A stretch of 64,000 nt of DNA from Paenarthrobacter nicotinovorans (GTDB lineage Bacteria; Actinomycetota; Actinomycetes; Actinomycetales; Micrococcaceae), in contig NZ_CP089293.1 of assembly GCF_021919345.1 (NCBI RefSeq), forward strand, positions 4,030,001 to 4,094,000, given 5' to 3'. The notes beneath the pieces are model-generated. The model saw nothing but the letters and a program-made list of their open reading frames with translations. It ran no database searches and was not told where the DNA came from. Shown here piece by piece: positions 35,023 to 43,521 of this stretch. A program made the translations under genes and the position numbers. Each line of letters starts with the position of its first letter. The stretch's first letter is position 1.

Positions 35023-36363
35023 CTAGGCGTCGCGGAGCGGTTCGTGGGCTCGGTCCTTGACCGTGCTGACCGCGATGAGCGTGCCGAGGGCGGTGATGAC
35101 TGCGTAGAAAGCAGGCATGTAGATGTTGCCGGTGCTGCCGATCAGCCAGGTCATGAGCAGCGGGGCAGTGCCGCCGAACAATGCCGAGGAGATGTTGTAG
35201 CCGAGACCGTAAGCCGAGTAGCGGACGCGGGTGGGGAACAGCTCGACGATCAGGATATGGATGACTGCGGTGTGCCCGGCGAAGACGATGGCCATGATGC
35301 AGGCGCCGAGGATGGCCAGGCCCATTTCGCCGGTGGCGATGAGGGCGTAGGACGGAATGCCGAGGACAGCCATGGCGATCGCGGAACCAGCGATGACTTT
35401 CTTGCGGCCAATGCGGTCGGACAAGGCGCCCACGAACGGGATGGCGATGCAGATGACCACCAGGCTGCAGGCGGTGACGAGGAGTGCCTCACCGATGGTG
35501 AAGTTCAGCTGCTTGCCCTTGAGGAACGTCGGCATGTAGGAGAAGAGAACGTAGTAGCCGGAGCCGTTCATCAGCGGGATGAAGAGGGCCAGGAGCATGG
35601 CACGGCGGTGTTCTTTGGACTGGAAGGCTTCCTTGAGGGGGTTCTTGGAGAGGCCGCCCTCTTCCTTGAGCTTCTCGAAGTTCGGGGTGTCGCTGATGGC
35701 CTTGCGGATGTACCAACCGATGATGCCCATGGGGATGGCGACCAGGAACGGGATGCGCCAGGCGAACGCACCGAAGCCGCCGCCGTCGATCGCTGCCTGG
35801 GTGAGCCACGGCGACATGGAGTAGGCCACCAAAGTACCGGTGAGCAGCGCTGCGAAAGAGGCAATCTGCGCGTAGGAAGTGATGACGCCGCGCTTGCCTT
35901 CAGGGGCGTGTTCAGCGAGGAACGTCATGGCGCCGGCAGCTTCGCCACCAACGGAGAAGCCCTGCAGGAGCCGCAGGAGAACCAGCAGGATGGGAGCTGC
36001 AACACCGATTGCTGCGTAAGGGGGAAGCAGGCCGATACCGGCGGTGGCGACGCTGATCAGGAGGATGACAAAGACCAGTAGTTTCTGCCTGCCGATCCGG
36101 TCGCCAAGGTAGCCGCAGACCACTGCGCCGAGGGGACGGACAAAGAAGGAGACCGCGTACCCGGCGAAAACGAAGAGCAGGGCGTTGTCCGGGTTGCCGG
36201 GCGCCAGGAAGACCAGGGCCAGAGTCCCTGCCATGAAGGCGAAAATGCCGTTGTCGTACAGTTCCACGAAGATGCCAACGCACCCTGCGGTGACAACCTT
36301 GCGGGTTTGGCGGCCCGTGAGCCGCTCATGCTGCACTGGAGCAGCATTGGTGCTTGCGGTCAT
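35023..36363 (-). CDS. MFS transporter, metabolite:H+ symporter type
   Basis: 446 aa, 12 hydrophobic helices. MHS-family (ProP/KgtP/ShiA-like) signatures: FVRPLGAVVCGYLGDRIGRQ between helices 2 and 3, LQGFSVGGEAAGA, and ELFPTRVRYSAYGLGYN. This family carries organic acids and betaines. Located between pxpC and the SDR, it is the likely importer of the substrate used by the oxoprolinase. AAGGA before ATG. Confidence 0.88.
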   Translation of the reverse strand: MTASTNAAPVQHERLTGRQTRKVVTAGCVGIFVELYDNGIFAFMAGTLALVFLAPGNPDNALLFVFAGYAVSFFVRPLGAVVCGYLGDRIGRQKLLVFVILLISVATAGIGLLPPYAAIGVAAPILLVLLRLLQGFSVGGEAAGAMTFLAEHAPEGKRGVITSYAQIASFAALLTGTLVAYSMSPWLTQAAIDGGGFGAFAWRIPFLVAIPMGIIGWYIRKAISDTPNFEKLKEEGGLSKNPLKEAFQSKEHRRAMLLALFIPLMNGSGYYVLFSYMPTFLKGKQLNFTIGEALLVTACSLVVICIAIPFVGALSDRIGRKKVIAGSAIAMAVLGIPSYALIATGEMGLAILGACIMAIVFAGHTAVIHILIVELFPTRVRYSAYGLGYNISSALFGGTAPLLMTWLIGSTGNIYMPAFYAVITALGTLIAVSTVKDRAHEPLRDA

Positions 36364-36417
36364 GACTTTTCCTTACTGGGATGAGCGTAGCAACGCCTAC
36401 TGGTTGACGACAGGGTT

Positions 36418-37431
36418 TTAGCTGCATGCCGCAACTGGTAGGTCCTGCCACTGGGGACGGCATCCAATGCCGAGGAGTCCGAAGACGGTGTGGACGGATT
36501 CGCGGAGGGTCTCAAGCTGAGCCCGCGAGCGCCTGTGGGCGGCAGTTGCTTCTGCCACTGTGGTTTTCCGAAAACGGACTTTGTCCCCTGGCCTCGCTTG
36601 GGCCAGGACATCCAGTCCGGTGCTGGTAACCACTGCAAGGACGGGATATCCGGCGGTGACGCCGCGTCCCCGGTGCAGTACCAGCAGCTCTTCCCTTGAG
36701 GGAACCTCGACGGCGCCCACTGGCACGCCGCGGGAAAGGACCTCACCGCTTGAGGTTCTTTCCGGAAGTTCTCCGCCAAGCCGCAGGCCTATGTGGTTGC
36801 TGCGGCCGCTGACGGCGTACTCGGAGGTGAAGAGCAGTTCACCGGATTCGCCGAACTCGGCGACGTCCGGCCCGTCGGTCACGTCGACCAACAAGTCTGA
36901 ACCCATGCCCGGCCTTTCGAGGCCGAGCCGGAAAAGGGGAAGGTCGAAGTACGGCTGACGTACAGGTGTCACGCTCCGACGGGTGACGAGCGCGGTTCCT
37001 TCCTTGAGCTGGCGTCCGAAGCCCACGACGGTGTCCGGGGCGGCGCTACCAAGCAATGTCTCGGCCTCAATGGAGCCGTGGACGGCCAGGTAGGCACGGA
37101 GTCCGCGGTGGATCCCGCGGATGGACACGGATTCGCCCGCACGCACCGAAACGGGTTCCCACTGGTTGCATGCTCGTCCGCCGACGGTCAGGGTAAGGGG
37201 TGCGCCGGTCACAGCGATCAGGACATCTGTGTTCGCGGTCATCCGAAAGTCGAGGGCCGTGATCTCCACCAGGGGATCGTTGTCAGGATTTCCGGCCAGG
37301 ATATTGGCGGCGCGCGCTGAATACTGGTCGAGGGCGCCGTTCACGGGAAGTCCGAAGCGGGGGCCCCGGGTCCTGCCGAGGTCCGTCACCACGGAGTTTC
37401 CCGGCTGCTGGATCAGGATCCGGCCGCTCAT
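36418..37431 (-). CDS. pxpC: 5-oxoprolinase subunit C (biotin-dependent carboxyltransferase family)
   Basis: 337 aa, KipA/PxpC family: VVTDLGRTRGPRFGLPVNGALD at the N-terminus, then the carboxyltransferase-like fold (ALDFRMTANTDVLIAVTG, GFGRQLKEG). With PxpA and PxpB it forms ATP-dependent 5-oxoprolinase that opens pyroglutamate to glutamate. Start ATG overlaps the pxpB stop (ATGA); a longer reading frame upstream is only the antisense-like extension through pxpB. All three subunits are consecutive. Confidence 0.9.
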   Translation of the reverse strand: MSGRILIQQPGNSVVTDLGRTRGPRFGLPVNGALDQYSARAANILAGNPDNDPLVEITALDFRMTANTDVLIAVTGAPLTLTVGGRACNQWEPVSVRAGESVSIRGIHRGLRAYLAVHGSIEAETLLGSAAPDTVVGFGRQLKEGTALVTRRSVTPVRQPYFDLPLFRLGLERPGMGSDLLVDVTDGPDVAEFGESGELLFTSEYAVSGRSNHIGLRLGGELPERTSSGEVLSRGVPVGAVEVPSREELLVLHRGRGVTAGYPVLAVVTSTGLDVLAQARPGDKVRFRKTTVAEATAAHRRSRAQLETLRESVHTVFGLLGIGCRPQWQDLPVAACS

Positions 37432-38165
37432 GGCAGGCGTTCCAATTCCAGCGGTTCCAACTCCCGGCCAACGAAGTCGTTGAAGTCTTCGCTGCCGATC
37501 TGCCGAAACCGCAAAATGTCGCCGGGCTTGTACGGGACCAACGGTTCCTTGCGGATGTTCAGCACGGAAAGCGGTGTCTGGCCAATCACGCACCAGCCAC
37601 CCGGAGCAGCGGCCGGAGCGATGACTGCCTGGCGTCCGGCAACGGACACCGCACCTGCCGGGACGCTGAGCCGGGGATCCTTCAACCGGGGTACAGGCCT
37701 GGGGAACGCGGGACCGTCCATCATGGGAGAACCTGCGGGAGCGCCCAGGCATCGTACGGTGTAGGTCTTTTCAGTGTGGAGCCGAATGACTTCTCCGGTT
37801 GAAATGCCTTGATGCTCCGCAACGAGTTCCAGGTCCGGACCGAAGTCGCCACCGTAGACCACGGGGACATCGAATTCACGGGGCGCCTGCGCTCCCTCGG
37901 CTGCATGGCCCAGCTCCAGCAGCCCCAGCTTGACGAAGGCGCGCACTTGGCGGGCCGAAACCAGGATGGGATCGAATTCCACCAGGACGGAGTCGTAGGT
38001 GGGAACGGCACCGTAGAGACCTTCGGCGCCGCAGCTTTCCAGCCAGTCGGCCAAGCGGTGAACTGTGAGCCAGTTGTCTTCGTTTGCTTGCGAGATGGCC
38101 ACGACACGCAGTGCGGAGTCACCTGACTCGTAAATCTCGGTGGGGGCCACTGTCAGGACGGTCAT
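37428..38165 (-). CDS. pxpB: 5-oxoprolinase subunit B (KipI/allophanate hydrolase family)
   Basis: 245 aa. Family motifs: SGDSALRVV near the N-terminus, PTYDSVLVEFDP, the VPVVYGGDFGPDLE segment and GGWCVIGQTP near the C-terminus. Partner of PxpC and PxpA. ATG 38165 lies 1 nt after the pxpA stop; a start 19 codons upstream would lie in pxpA. Confidence 0.9.
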   Translation of the reverse strand: MTVLTVAPTEIYESGDSALRVVAISQANEDNWLTVHRLADWLESCGAEGLYGAVPTYDSVLVEFDPILVSARQVRAFVKLGLLELGHAAEGAQAPREFDVPVVYGGDFGPDLELVAEHQGISTGEVIRLHTEKTYTVRCLGAPAGSPMMDGPAFPRPVPRLKDPRLSVPAGAVSVAGRQAVIAPAAAPGGWCVIGQTPLSVLNIRKEPLVPYKPGDILRFRQIGSEDFNDFVGRELEPLELERLP

Positions 38166-38166
38166 G

Positions 38167-38955
38167 TCAGGCCGCCTTCTTCCTGGCATCCATGACCTCG
38201 GCCAGCGGGGCGATGCGAACACCGGCGGAGATGAGCTCGGAACGGATCAGGCGGGCCAGTCCGACAGCGCCGGGGTTGTCCCCGTGGAGGAGGACTGTGT
38301 CGACGTCGATATCCATGTCAGCGCCGTTGGCGCAGCGGATCTTGCCGTCAACCACCATGCGGAGTGTCCGCTCCACGATGTCGGCGGGATCATGCAGCAC
38401 AGCACCGGGTTGGCTCCGGGGAACCAGTGTCCCGTCTTCCTGGTAGGCGCGGTCAACGATGCCGACAATTGCCACGTCCAGCCCGGCGGCGCGTGCAGCC
38501 ACAGCCAGTTCGCCTTCCTGGGCCACCACCACGAGTTCGTTGTCCACGCGGGCCGCTGCCTCGGCCACGGCCCGGGCGTAATCGGCCCGGACGGCAACGA
38601 GGTTGCCGAGCCGGCCGTGGGGTGCCAAGTGCGTGACCTTGGTGCCGTGGAATGCGGCGAAGCCATTCAGCGCGCCCACTTGGTACACGACGTCGTTCTG
38701 AACTTCACCGGCCGAAAGGCCCATGTCGCGCCGACCGAAACCCCGCAGGTCCGGGAAACCCGGATGGGCCCCGATTCCAACTCCACGTCGCACGCATTCG
38801 CCAACAGTAGCGGCCATAATGTCCGGATCGCCGGCATGGAACCCGCATGCGATATTGGCGCTTGAGACGATCTCAAGGAGTTCGGAATCGTCGCCAATGG
38901 TGTAGGCGCCAAATCCCTCTCCGAGATCCGCTACAAGATCAATTATCGGGTTCAC
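38167..38955 (-). CDS. pxpA: 5-oxoprolinase subunit A (LamB/YcsF family)
   Basis: 262 aa. The LamB/YcsF N-terminus DLVADLGEGFGAY, followed by SSANIACGFHAGDP, IGAHPGFPDLRGFGRR and THLAPHGRL, carries the family's conserved Asp/His residues. First gene of the pxpABC-MFS-SDR operon. GTG 38955 is chosen since the product then begins VNPIIDLVADLGEG as in homologues; the ribosome-binding site (AGAG) is weak. A LysR-type regulator is divergent, and the bipartite element at 39081-39121 lies upstream. Confidence 0.9.
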   Translation of the reverse strand: MNPIIDLVADLGEGFGAYTIGDDSELLEIVSSANIACGFHAGDPDIMAATVGECVRRGVGIGAHPGFPDLRGFGRRDMGLSAGEVQNDVVYQVGALNGFAAFHGTKVTHLAPHGRLGNLVAVRADYARAVAEAAARVDNELVVVAQEGELAVAARAAGLDVAIVGIVDRAYQEDGTLVPRSQPGAVLHDPADIVERTLRMVVDGKIRCANGADMDIDVDTVLLHGDNPGAVGLARLIRSELISAGVRIAPLAEVMDARKKAA

Positions 38956-39080
38956 GTGGTTCTCTTTTCGTGGTTTTGCCGTGGAATTGAATTCCAAGGA
39001 AACGGCGGGTGATTTCAGGATTCCCCTCCGTTGCCGGATGTTCTTTCCAAAAGTCTCGCACCGGTCAACCACGCGGCACA

Positions 39081-39121
39081 AAGACCTAATAGTTATCCCG
39101 TAATAGCTCTCCGTTATGACC
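39081..39121. promoter_or_regulatory. Bipartite element, copy 1 (pxp/lysR intergenic)
   Basis: AAGACCTAAT (39081-39090), 23 nt, TTATGACC (39114-39121). The same two words with exactly 23 nt between them occur at 42736-42776 upstream of the aminotransferase-aldolase operon. Position, 126 bp before pxpA and next to lysR, fits a LysR binding region. Confidence 0.65.
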
Positions 39122-39219
39122 TGCACCACCCTGTACTGTGGCTTGGGTCCCACCGGCCCCGGATAGAATTTCCCTAACGCAAGCCACCCGGGGACGTGGC
39201 CCTCGAGGAAGGCAGACCA

Positions 39220-40164
39220 ATGGATACGCGCAAGCTCTCATACTTCGTGCAGATCGTTGACTCCGGCAGCATTACCAAGGCTGCTGCGGCGCTCCACGTG
39301 GCACAGCCCGCCCTGAGCCAACAGGTATCGGCACTGGAAAACGACCTCAAGCAGCGCCTCCTGATCCGCAGCAAACAAGGCGTTGAGCCCACCGCGGCGG
39401 GACACACCCTCTACCGGCACGCGCAGTCGATCCTCCGGCTGGTGGAGCAGGCCCGGCAGGACGTCGCCACCTCCGGCGCCGCACCCTCCGGCCGGGTCTC
39501 CATAGCGATTGCGCCCTACAGCATGGCCTCCAGCCTGACGCCGCAGATCATCAGCGAAGTCAGCCGGCGCTATCCGGATATCGTGGTGCACCTGACGGAG
39601 ATTTTTGGCGGGGTATTGAGCGAAGCCATCAAGAACGGCCGCCTGGACATGGCACTCATCTACGAGCCCGGAAAGATCCGCGGAGTGCAATTCACCACCA
39701 TGATCGTGGAAGACCTGCACTTGGTGGTCCATCCGGACCTGGACGTGAACCACGGCGAGGATACGGTCACGCTTGCGGAAGCCAGCAAGGTGGGACTCTT
39801 CCTTCCGGAGAAGAACCACACCCTCCGTCAGATCATCGAGAAGGGCCTCGCCGAACAGGACCTGCCCCTCAAGCTGGTGGGCGAAGTCGAGTCGGTACCG
39901 TCACTGACCCGCCTGATCCGGGCCAACCTGGGTGGCACTGTGTTGCCCAAGTCGGCCGCCGACGCCCTCTTCCCGGACCAGGACTTCAAGGTGCTGCGGA
40001 TCGTCGAACCCGGGCTGCAGAGCAAGATCGCCCTCTGCACTCCCGACCACGAGCCGCTTTCCGAGGCAGCCTCAGCCGTGCTCATGGTGGTCAAGGAAAT
40101 GCTGCACCAGCAACTGATCAGGAAGTACGGAACCGACCCCGTGCAACTGCCGGCCCATCCATAA
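39220..40164 (+). CDS. LysR-family regulator (Nac/Cbl-like)
   Basis: 314 aa. The winged helix (SGSITKAAAALHVAQPALSQQVSALE, about 15-40) and LLIRSKQGVEPTAAG are close to the Nac/CynR branch. The effector domain follows. ATG 39220 has GAGGAAGG 8 nt upstream; GTG 39196 would include that site. Divergent from pxpA, so it is the likely activator of 5-oxoproline use, and the shared element suggests that it also controls the operon at 40.7-42.7 kb. Confidence 0.9.
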   Translation: MDTRKLSYFVQIVDSGSITKAAAALHVAQPALSQQVSALENDLKQRLLIRSKQGVEPTAAGHTLYRHAQSILRLVEQARQDVATSGAAPSGRVSIAIAPYSMASSLTPQIISEVSRRYPDIVVHLTEIFGGVLSEAIKNGRLDMALIYEPGKIRGVQFTTMIVEDLHLVVHPDLDVNHGEDTVTLAEASKVGLFLPEKNHTLRQIIEKGLAEQDLPLKLVGEVESVPSLTRLIRANLGGTVLPKSAADALFPDQDFKVLRIVEPGLQSKIALCTPDHEPLSEAASAVLMVVKEMLHQQLIRKYGTDPVQLPAHP

Positions 40165-40191
40165 CAAAGCCTTATCCGGACAGACGGCTTT

Positions 40192-40207
40192 GGTCTTATT
40201 CAAGACC
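40192..40207. promoter_or_regulatory. Inverted AAGACC half-sites
   Basis: GGTCTT-ATTC-AAGACC is a perfect inverted repeat of the AAGACC word found in the two bipartite elements. It lies between lysR and the small gene at 40289. Confidence 0.35.
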
Positions 40208-40288
40208 GTTTTAATTTCCTAATATCGAATCAGCAAGGAATTCGAAAACAGCTCACGGACACCGCGGGCACGTTCAAAGGAAAAAACG

Positions 40289-40510
40289 GTGAAAAAGATC
40301 AGCACGACCGGATGGGTTTCGAATCCAACCCGTGGAACGATCAGCGCACGAACCGGATTCCACTGCCCGCGGAATGGTTTTTGGCGTCCCATCGGTGGCA
40401 TCGGTGAACCACTGTTTGTCTTCGAAGGCAGCCTGATGCCCGCACACTCCGGAAACAGCATCGAGTGGCACCTGGTGGATACCCGCCCCGGCCACTCCGG
40501 TCTCGACTGA
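40289..40510 (+). CDS. Small hypothetical protein (short W/P/G-rich domain)
   Basis: 73 aa, GTG start with AAAGGA 8 nt upstream and a terminator 90 bp downstream, so it looks like a real gene. The core TGFHCPRNGFWRPIG...FVFEGSLMPAH...IEWHLV resembles very short YjzC-type proteins of unknown function (loose resemblance from memory). Lies between the regulator and the aldolase operon, but on the opposite strand from the latter. Confidence 0.55.
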   Translation: MKKISTTGWVSNPTRGTISARTGFHCPRNGFWRPIGGIGEPLFVFEGSLMPAHSGNSIEWHLVDTRPGHSGLD

Positions 40511-40599
40511 GCGGCGGCCGCAGGGGCAGCCGCCGGACCCGGCCACCCGCCGTCGTACTTCCACCGCCGCTGCACCGGACCGCTTAACTCGACCGCACC

Positions 40600-40632
40600 A
40601 AGGCGCCCTGCCCCCGGCAAGGGCGCCTTTTT
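40600..40632 (+). terminator. Terminator of the small gene
   Basis: AAGGCGCCC and GGGCGCCTT arms with a 12-nt loop, followed by TTT on the plus strand. Confidence 0.8.
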
Positions 40633-40705
40633 CATGCCCGCGGCCCTGATCGTGCCACAAACCAGACTTGCCGCAAACCGCTCGTGCCGTAAACAGGCAC
40701 ACCAA

Positions 40706-40744
40706 AGGGCCGGCCGCAACGCCACAGACGCGCGACCGGCCCCT
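40706..40744 (-). terminator. Terminator of the aminotransferase-aldolase operon
   Basis: AAGGGGCCGGTCGC pairs with GCGGCCGGCCCTTT on the minus strand (one G-T/G-C imperfection), just after the aldolase stop. Confidence 0.65.
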
Positions 40745-40754
40745 TCGCCGAAGA

Positions 40755-41429
40755 TCAGTCCTCTACCAGGAGGCCCTTCTCCTTGAGCTTCTCCGTCAGT
40801 CCGCAGAGCTCAATGGTGTTGCCGCCGTCATGGTAGAGCTTGATGAGTTCGCGCTCGTGGTCATCGCGTGCTTGGGACAGCGCAATGACTTCCTCGGCCT
40901 CTTCGCGGCGGACCACCACAACGCCGTCAGCGTCGCCGCGGAGGATGTCGCCCGGGTAGATGATTTCGTCGCCGAAGACGATGGGGTGGTTGATCGGGCC
41001 GAGGGTTTCCTTGACGGTGCCCTTGATACTGACGCTGCCGGAGAACACGGGAAGGCCGAGTTCAATCAAGTCCTGGGTATCCCGCACGCCGGAATCAGTG
41101 ACCATGGCAGCGATCCCCTTGGCTTTCATCGCGTTGCCCAGGACATCGCCGAACGTGCCGGCCTCGGCCATTTCCTGCGCGCCGACCAGGACCACATCGC
41201 CGGCCTGGGCATAGTGGATGGCGACCTGGAGCATGAGGTTGTCCTGTGGTGCGCAGGCGACAGTGACGGCCGGGCCGCAGAAGGACATGGAACGGTCGAT
41301 CGGCTTGATCCTGGAGCTCAGCGCGCCGCGGCGGCCCTGTGCTTCGTGGATGGTGGCAGAGGAAAACTTGGCGAGGCGGCTGACGACATCGGCGTCGGGG
41401 CGCTCGAACTTGGTCTTGACGTGGATCAT
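40755..41429 (-). CDS. RraA-family aldolase (HMG/CHA aldolase type)
   Basis: 224 aa. Family core: SSATIHEAQGRRGAL, AQAGDVVLVGAQEMAEAGTFGDVL, and the catalytic VTDSGVRDTQDL (Arg and Asp of the metal/pyruvate site). Related enzymes cleave 4-hydroxy-4-methyl-2-oxoglutarate or 4-carboxy-4-hydroxy-2-oxoadipate to pyruvate plus a second oxoacid. Oxaloacetate decarboxylase activity is a common side reaction. ATG 41429 is 13 bp after the aminotransferase stop, so the pair is an operon. Confidence 0.85.
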   Translation of the reverse strand: MIHVKTKFERPDADVVSRLAKFSSATIHEAQGRRGALSSRIKPIDRSMSFCGPAVTVACAPQDNLMLQVAIHYAQAGDVVLVGAQEMAEAGTFGDVLGNAMKAKGIAAMVTDSGVRDTQDLIELGLPVFSGSVSIKGTVKETLGPINHPIVFGDEIIYPGDILRGDADGVVVVRREEAEEVIALSQARDDHERELIKLYHDGGNTIELCGLTEKLKEKGLLVED

Positions 41430-41442
41430 TGTCTGGATCTTT

Positions 41443-42651
41443 CTAGTTGAGGGCGTTGACGGCATCGCGGATCGAGTCCACACCGGCGTTGATGGTCTCC
41501 AGCGAGGTGGCGAAGGAGATCCGGAAGTAAGGGCCCAAGCCGTAGGCCGAACCCTGGATGACGGCCACGCGTGCGGCGTCCAACAGGTAGAGCGTGAAGT
41601 CCTGGTCGTTCCCGATGACCTTGCCGTCGGGCGCGGTTTTGCCGATTACGCCTGAGCAGTTCACGTACGCGTAGAAGGCGCCTTCGGCCGGCGCAACGGA
41701 CAGGCCGTTGATGGCGTTGAGGCCCTCGACGGCGGCGTCCCGGCGTTTGCGGTAGACCTCCACCGAGTCACCGACGAAGGACTGGTCACCGTTCAGCGCC
41801 GCGACTGCTGCGGCCTGGCTGATGGACGACGGGCACGACGACGTCTGCGACTGCAGTTTGTTCATGGCCGCAATCAGGGGTACTGGACCCACTCCGTAGC
41901 CGAGCCGCCAACCGGTCATGGCATAGGCCTTGGAAACTCCGTTGACCAACAGGACGCGGTCTTTGAGCGCCGGGACGGCTGTGACCAGGCTGGTCACGCG
42001 GCCGTCGCCGAAGTGGACTTCGTCGTAGATCTCGTCGGTGAGGATGAAGACGTGCGGATTCTTCCCGAGGACCTCCCCGAGCTCCTGCAGTTCCTCACGC
42101 GTGTAGACGGCCCCGGTCGGGTTGGACGGAGCGTTGAGGATGAGCCACTTGGTTTTGGGGGTGATGGCCGCCTCCAGTGCGGCCGGTGTGAGCTTGAAGC
42201 CCGTATCCTCGCCGCACGGGACAATCACCGGAGTGCCGTCATTGGCCAGGACCATGTCCGGGTAGGAAACCCAGTATGGCGCTGGGACGATCACTTCGTC
42301 GCCCTGGTTGAGCGATGCCATCAGTGCCACGTACAGGACCTGCTTCGCTCCGCCACCGATGGTGAGCTGCTTGGCGTCATAGCGATGTCCGGCGTCCCGC
42401 TCGATCTTGTTCAGGATGGCGGCCTGCAGCTCAGGGGTGCCAGTGACCGACGTGTACTTCGTCTCGCCGGCGTTGATTGCCTTGATGGCGGCGGCCTTGA
42501 TGTGGTCAGGGGTGTCGAAATCCGGCTCGCCGACCGTGAGGTCGATGATTTGGACGCCTTCGGCTTTCAGTTCGCGGACGCGGGCGGCAGCGGCGACGCT
42601 GGCTGAGGCCTTGATGCGGCTGACCCTCGACGCCGGCAGGAACTCGGACAT
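41443..42651 (-). CDS. Class I aminotransferase (aspartate aminotransferase-like)
   Basis: 402 aa. LTVGEPDFDTPDH near residue 40, NAPSNPTG (173-180), DEIYDEV, and Schiff-base lysine K241 in NGVSKAYAMTGWRLGYG: the Ib subgroup of aspartate/glutamate-type aminotransferases. GGAGGAG just before ATG. It precedes the RraA-family aldolase and has bipartite element copy 2 85 bp upstream, so it probably makes or removes the 2-oxoacid that the aldolase uses. Confidence 0.88.
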   Translation of the reverse strand: MSEFLPASRVSRIKASASVAAAARVRELKAEGVQIIDLTVGEPDFDTPDHIKAAAIKAINAGETKYTSVTGTPELQAAILNKIERDAGHRYDAKQLTIGGGAKQVLYVALMASLNQGDEVIVPAPYWVSYPDMVLANDGTPVIVPCGEDTGFKLTPAALEAAITPKTKWLILNAPSNPTGAVYTREELQELGEVLGKNPHVFILTDEIYDEVHFGDGRVTSLVTAVPALKDRVLLVNGVSKAYAMTGWRLGYGVGPVPLIAAMNKLQSQTSSCPSSISQAAAVAALNGDQSFVGDSVEVYRKRRDAAVEGLNAINGLSVAPAEGAFYAYVNCSGVIGKTAPDGKVIGNDQDFTLYLLDAARVAVIQGSAYGLGPYFRISFATSLETINAGVDSIRDAVNALN

Positions 42652-42735
42652 GTCTCCTCCAGGAATGTGGAACCCGGGACGCGCGGATTCGCGGATCCCT
42701 TTTTCGAGACTAAGGACTGAAAGGGGGCTCTGGAT

Positions 42736-42776
42736 AAGACCTAATGTGCGTGGATCTATAAGGGACTCTTATGACC
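42736..42776. promoter_or_regulatory. Bipartite element, copy 2 (upstream of the aminotransferase)
   Basis: AAGACCTAAT (42736-42745), 23 nt, TTATGACC (42769-42776), identical words and spacing to copy 1. It also contains the dyad ATAAG-GGACT-CTTAT (42758-42772). Confidence 0.65.
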
Positions 42777-42913
42777 GAAGGCGGCACCATACCCATGCAC
42801 TTTGCTTATGGGTTCACGCGGTTTTGGTATTTCCGCGGCTTGCTGGACTCCGCCTAGATTCGAAGGGTTGGAAGTGTCCGCGCAGCGCCCGTTCCGTGGC
42901 CGAAAGGTAGCCC

Positions 42914-43426
42914 ATGCCAGCCCATACCCGGTCAACCACAGCCCGGTACTCATACCGCGCCCGTGCCCCACGAACCGAGGCTCCGACTCACGTAGAACGC
43001 GCCAAACTCGTGCATGCACTGGCCCTGCACCGGCAACTCCTGAGCCATGCTTCCAGCGCTATCCGTAACCTCACCGCCGCCAGGAACGAGTTGATTGCGC
43101 AAGCCATGGAAGACGGGTTGGGGTTCGCGACCATTTCCGCAGCGACTGGCGAGAATCTCCGCACCGTCCGAACCATCGCTTTGGCTTATGACGATCTCCA
43201 TCCGAGCGGACTTCCCCGGCAAGCCCAGTTGGCTGCGTTGAAGACCAAAAGCCGTGAGCTTCGTGCGGCCGAGAGGCACCGCGAACAGATCACGGAGCGG
43301 CGGGAAGCCCTGATTGTGATGGCACTCCGAAACCACGTGTGTGATGATCTGGAACTCGCGTCACTGACGGGGCTCACTCCGGACCATATCCGCCGGGCAA
43401 CCCGGGGAATCGCACGCCCGGCCTAG
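42914..43426 (+). CDS. Hypothetical helical, HTH-like protein
   Basis: 170 aa, very rich in Ala/Arg/Leu helices, no membrane segment. Two segments look like helix-turn-helix units (GLGFATISAATGENLRTVRT and LASLTGLTPDHIRRATRG), so it is probably a DNA-binding protein. GAAAGG 8 nt before ATG. It is divergent from the aminotransferase operon but its role is unknown. Confidence 0.6.
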   Translation: MPAHTRSTTARYSYRARAPRTEAPTHVERAKLVHALALHRQLLSHASSAIRNLTAARNELIAQAMEDGLGFATISAATGENLRTVRTIALAYDDLHPSGLPRQAQLAALKTKSRELRAAERHREQITERREALIVMALRNHVCDDLELASLTGLTPDHIRRATRGIARPA

Positions 43427-43509
43427 TACGCCCGGCTGGCCCTCCCCGCCTGCCGGCCCCGCCTGTCGTCCCCGGCTGGGCACCCGTTGAACCCAACCCC
43501 AGCGGAGGG

Positions 43510-43515
43510 TAGAAC
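43510..43515 (+). promoter_or_regulatory. -10-like box of leaderless transcript
   Basis: TAGAAC, 6 nt, ATG at 43522. The last base departs from TAnnnT. Confidence 0.4.
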
Positions 43516-43521
43516 GGGTAC

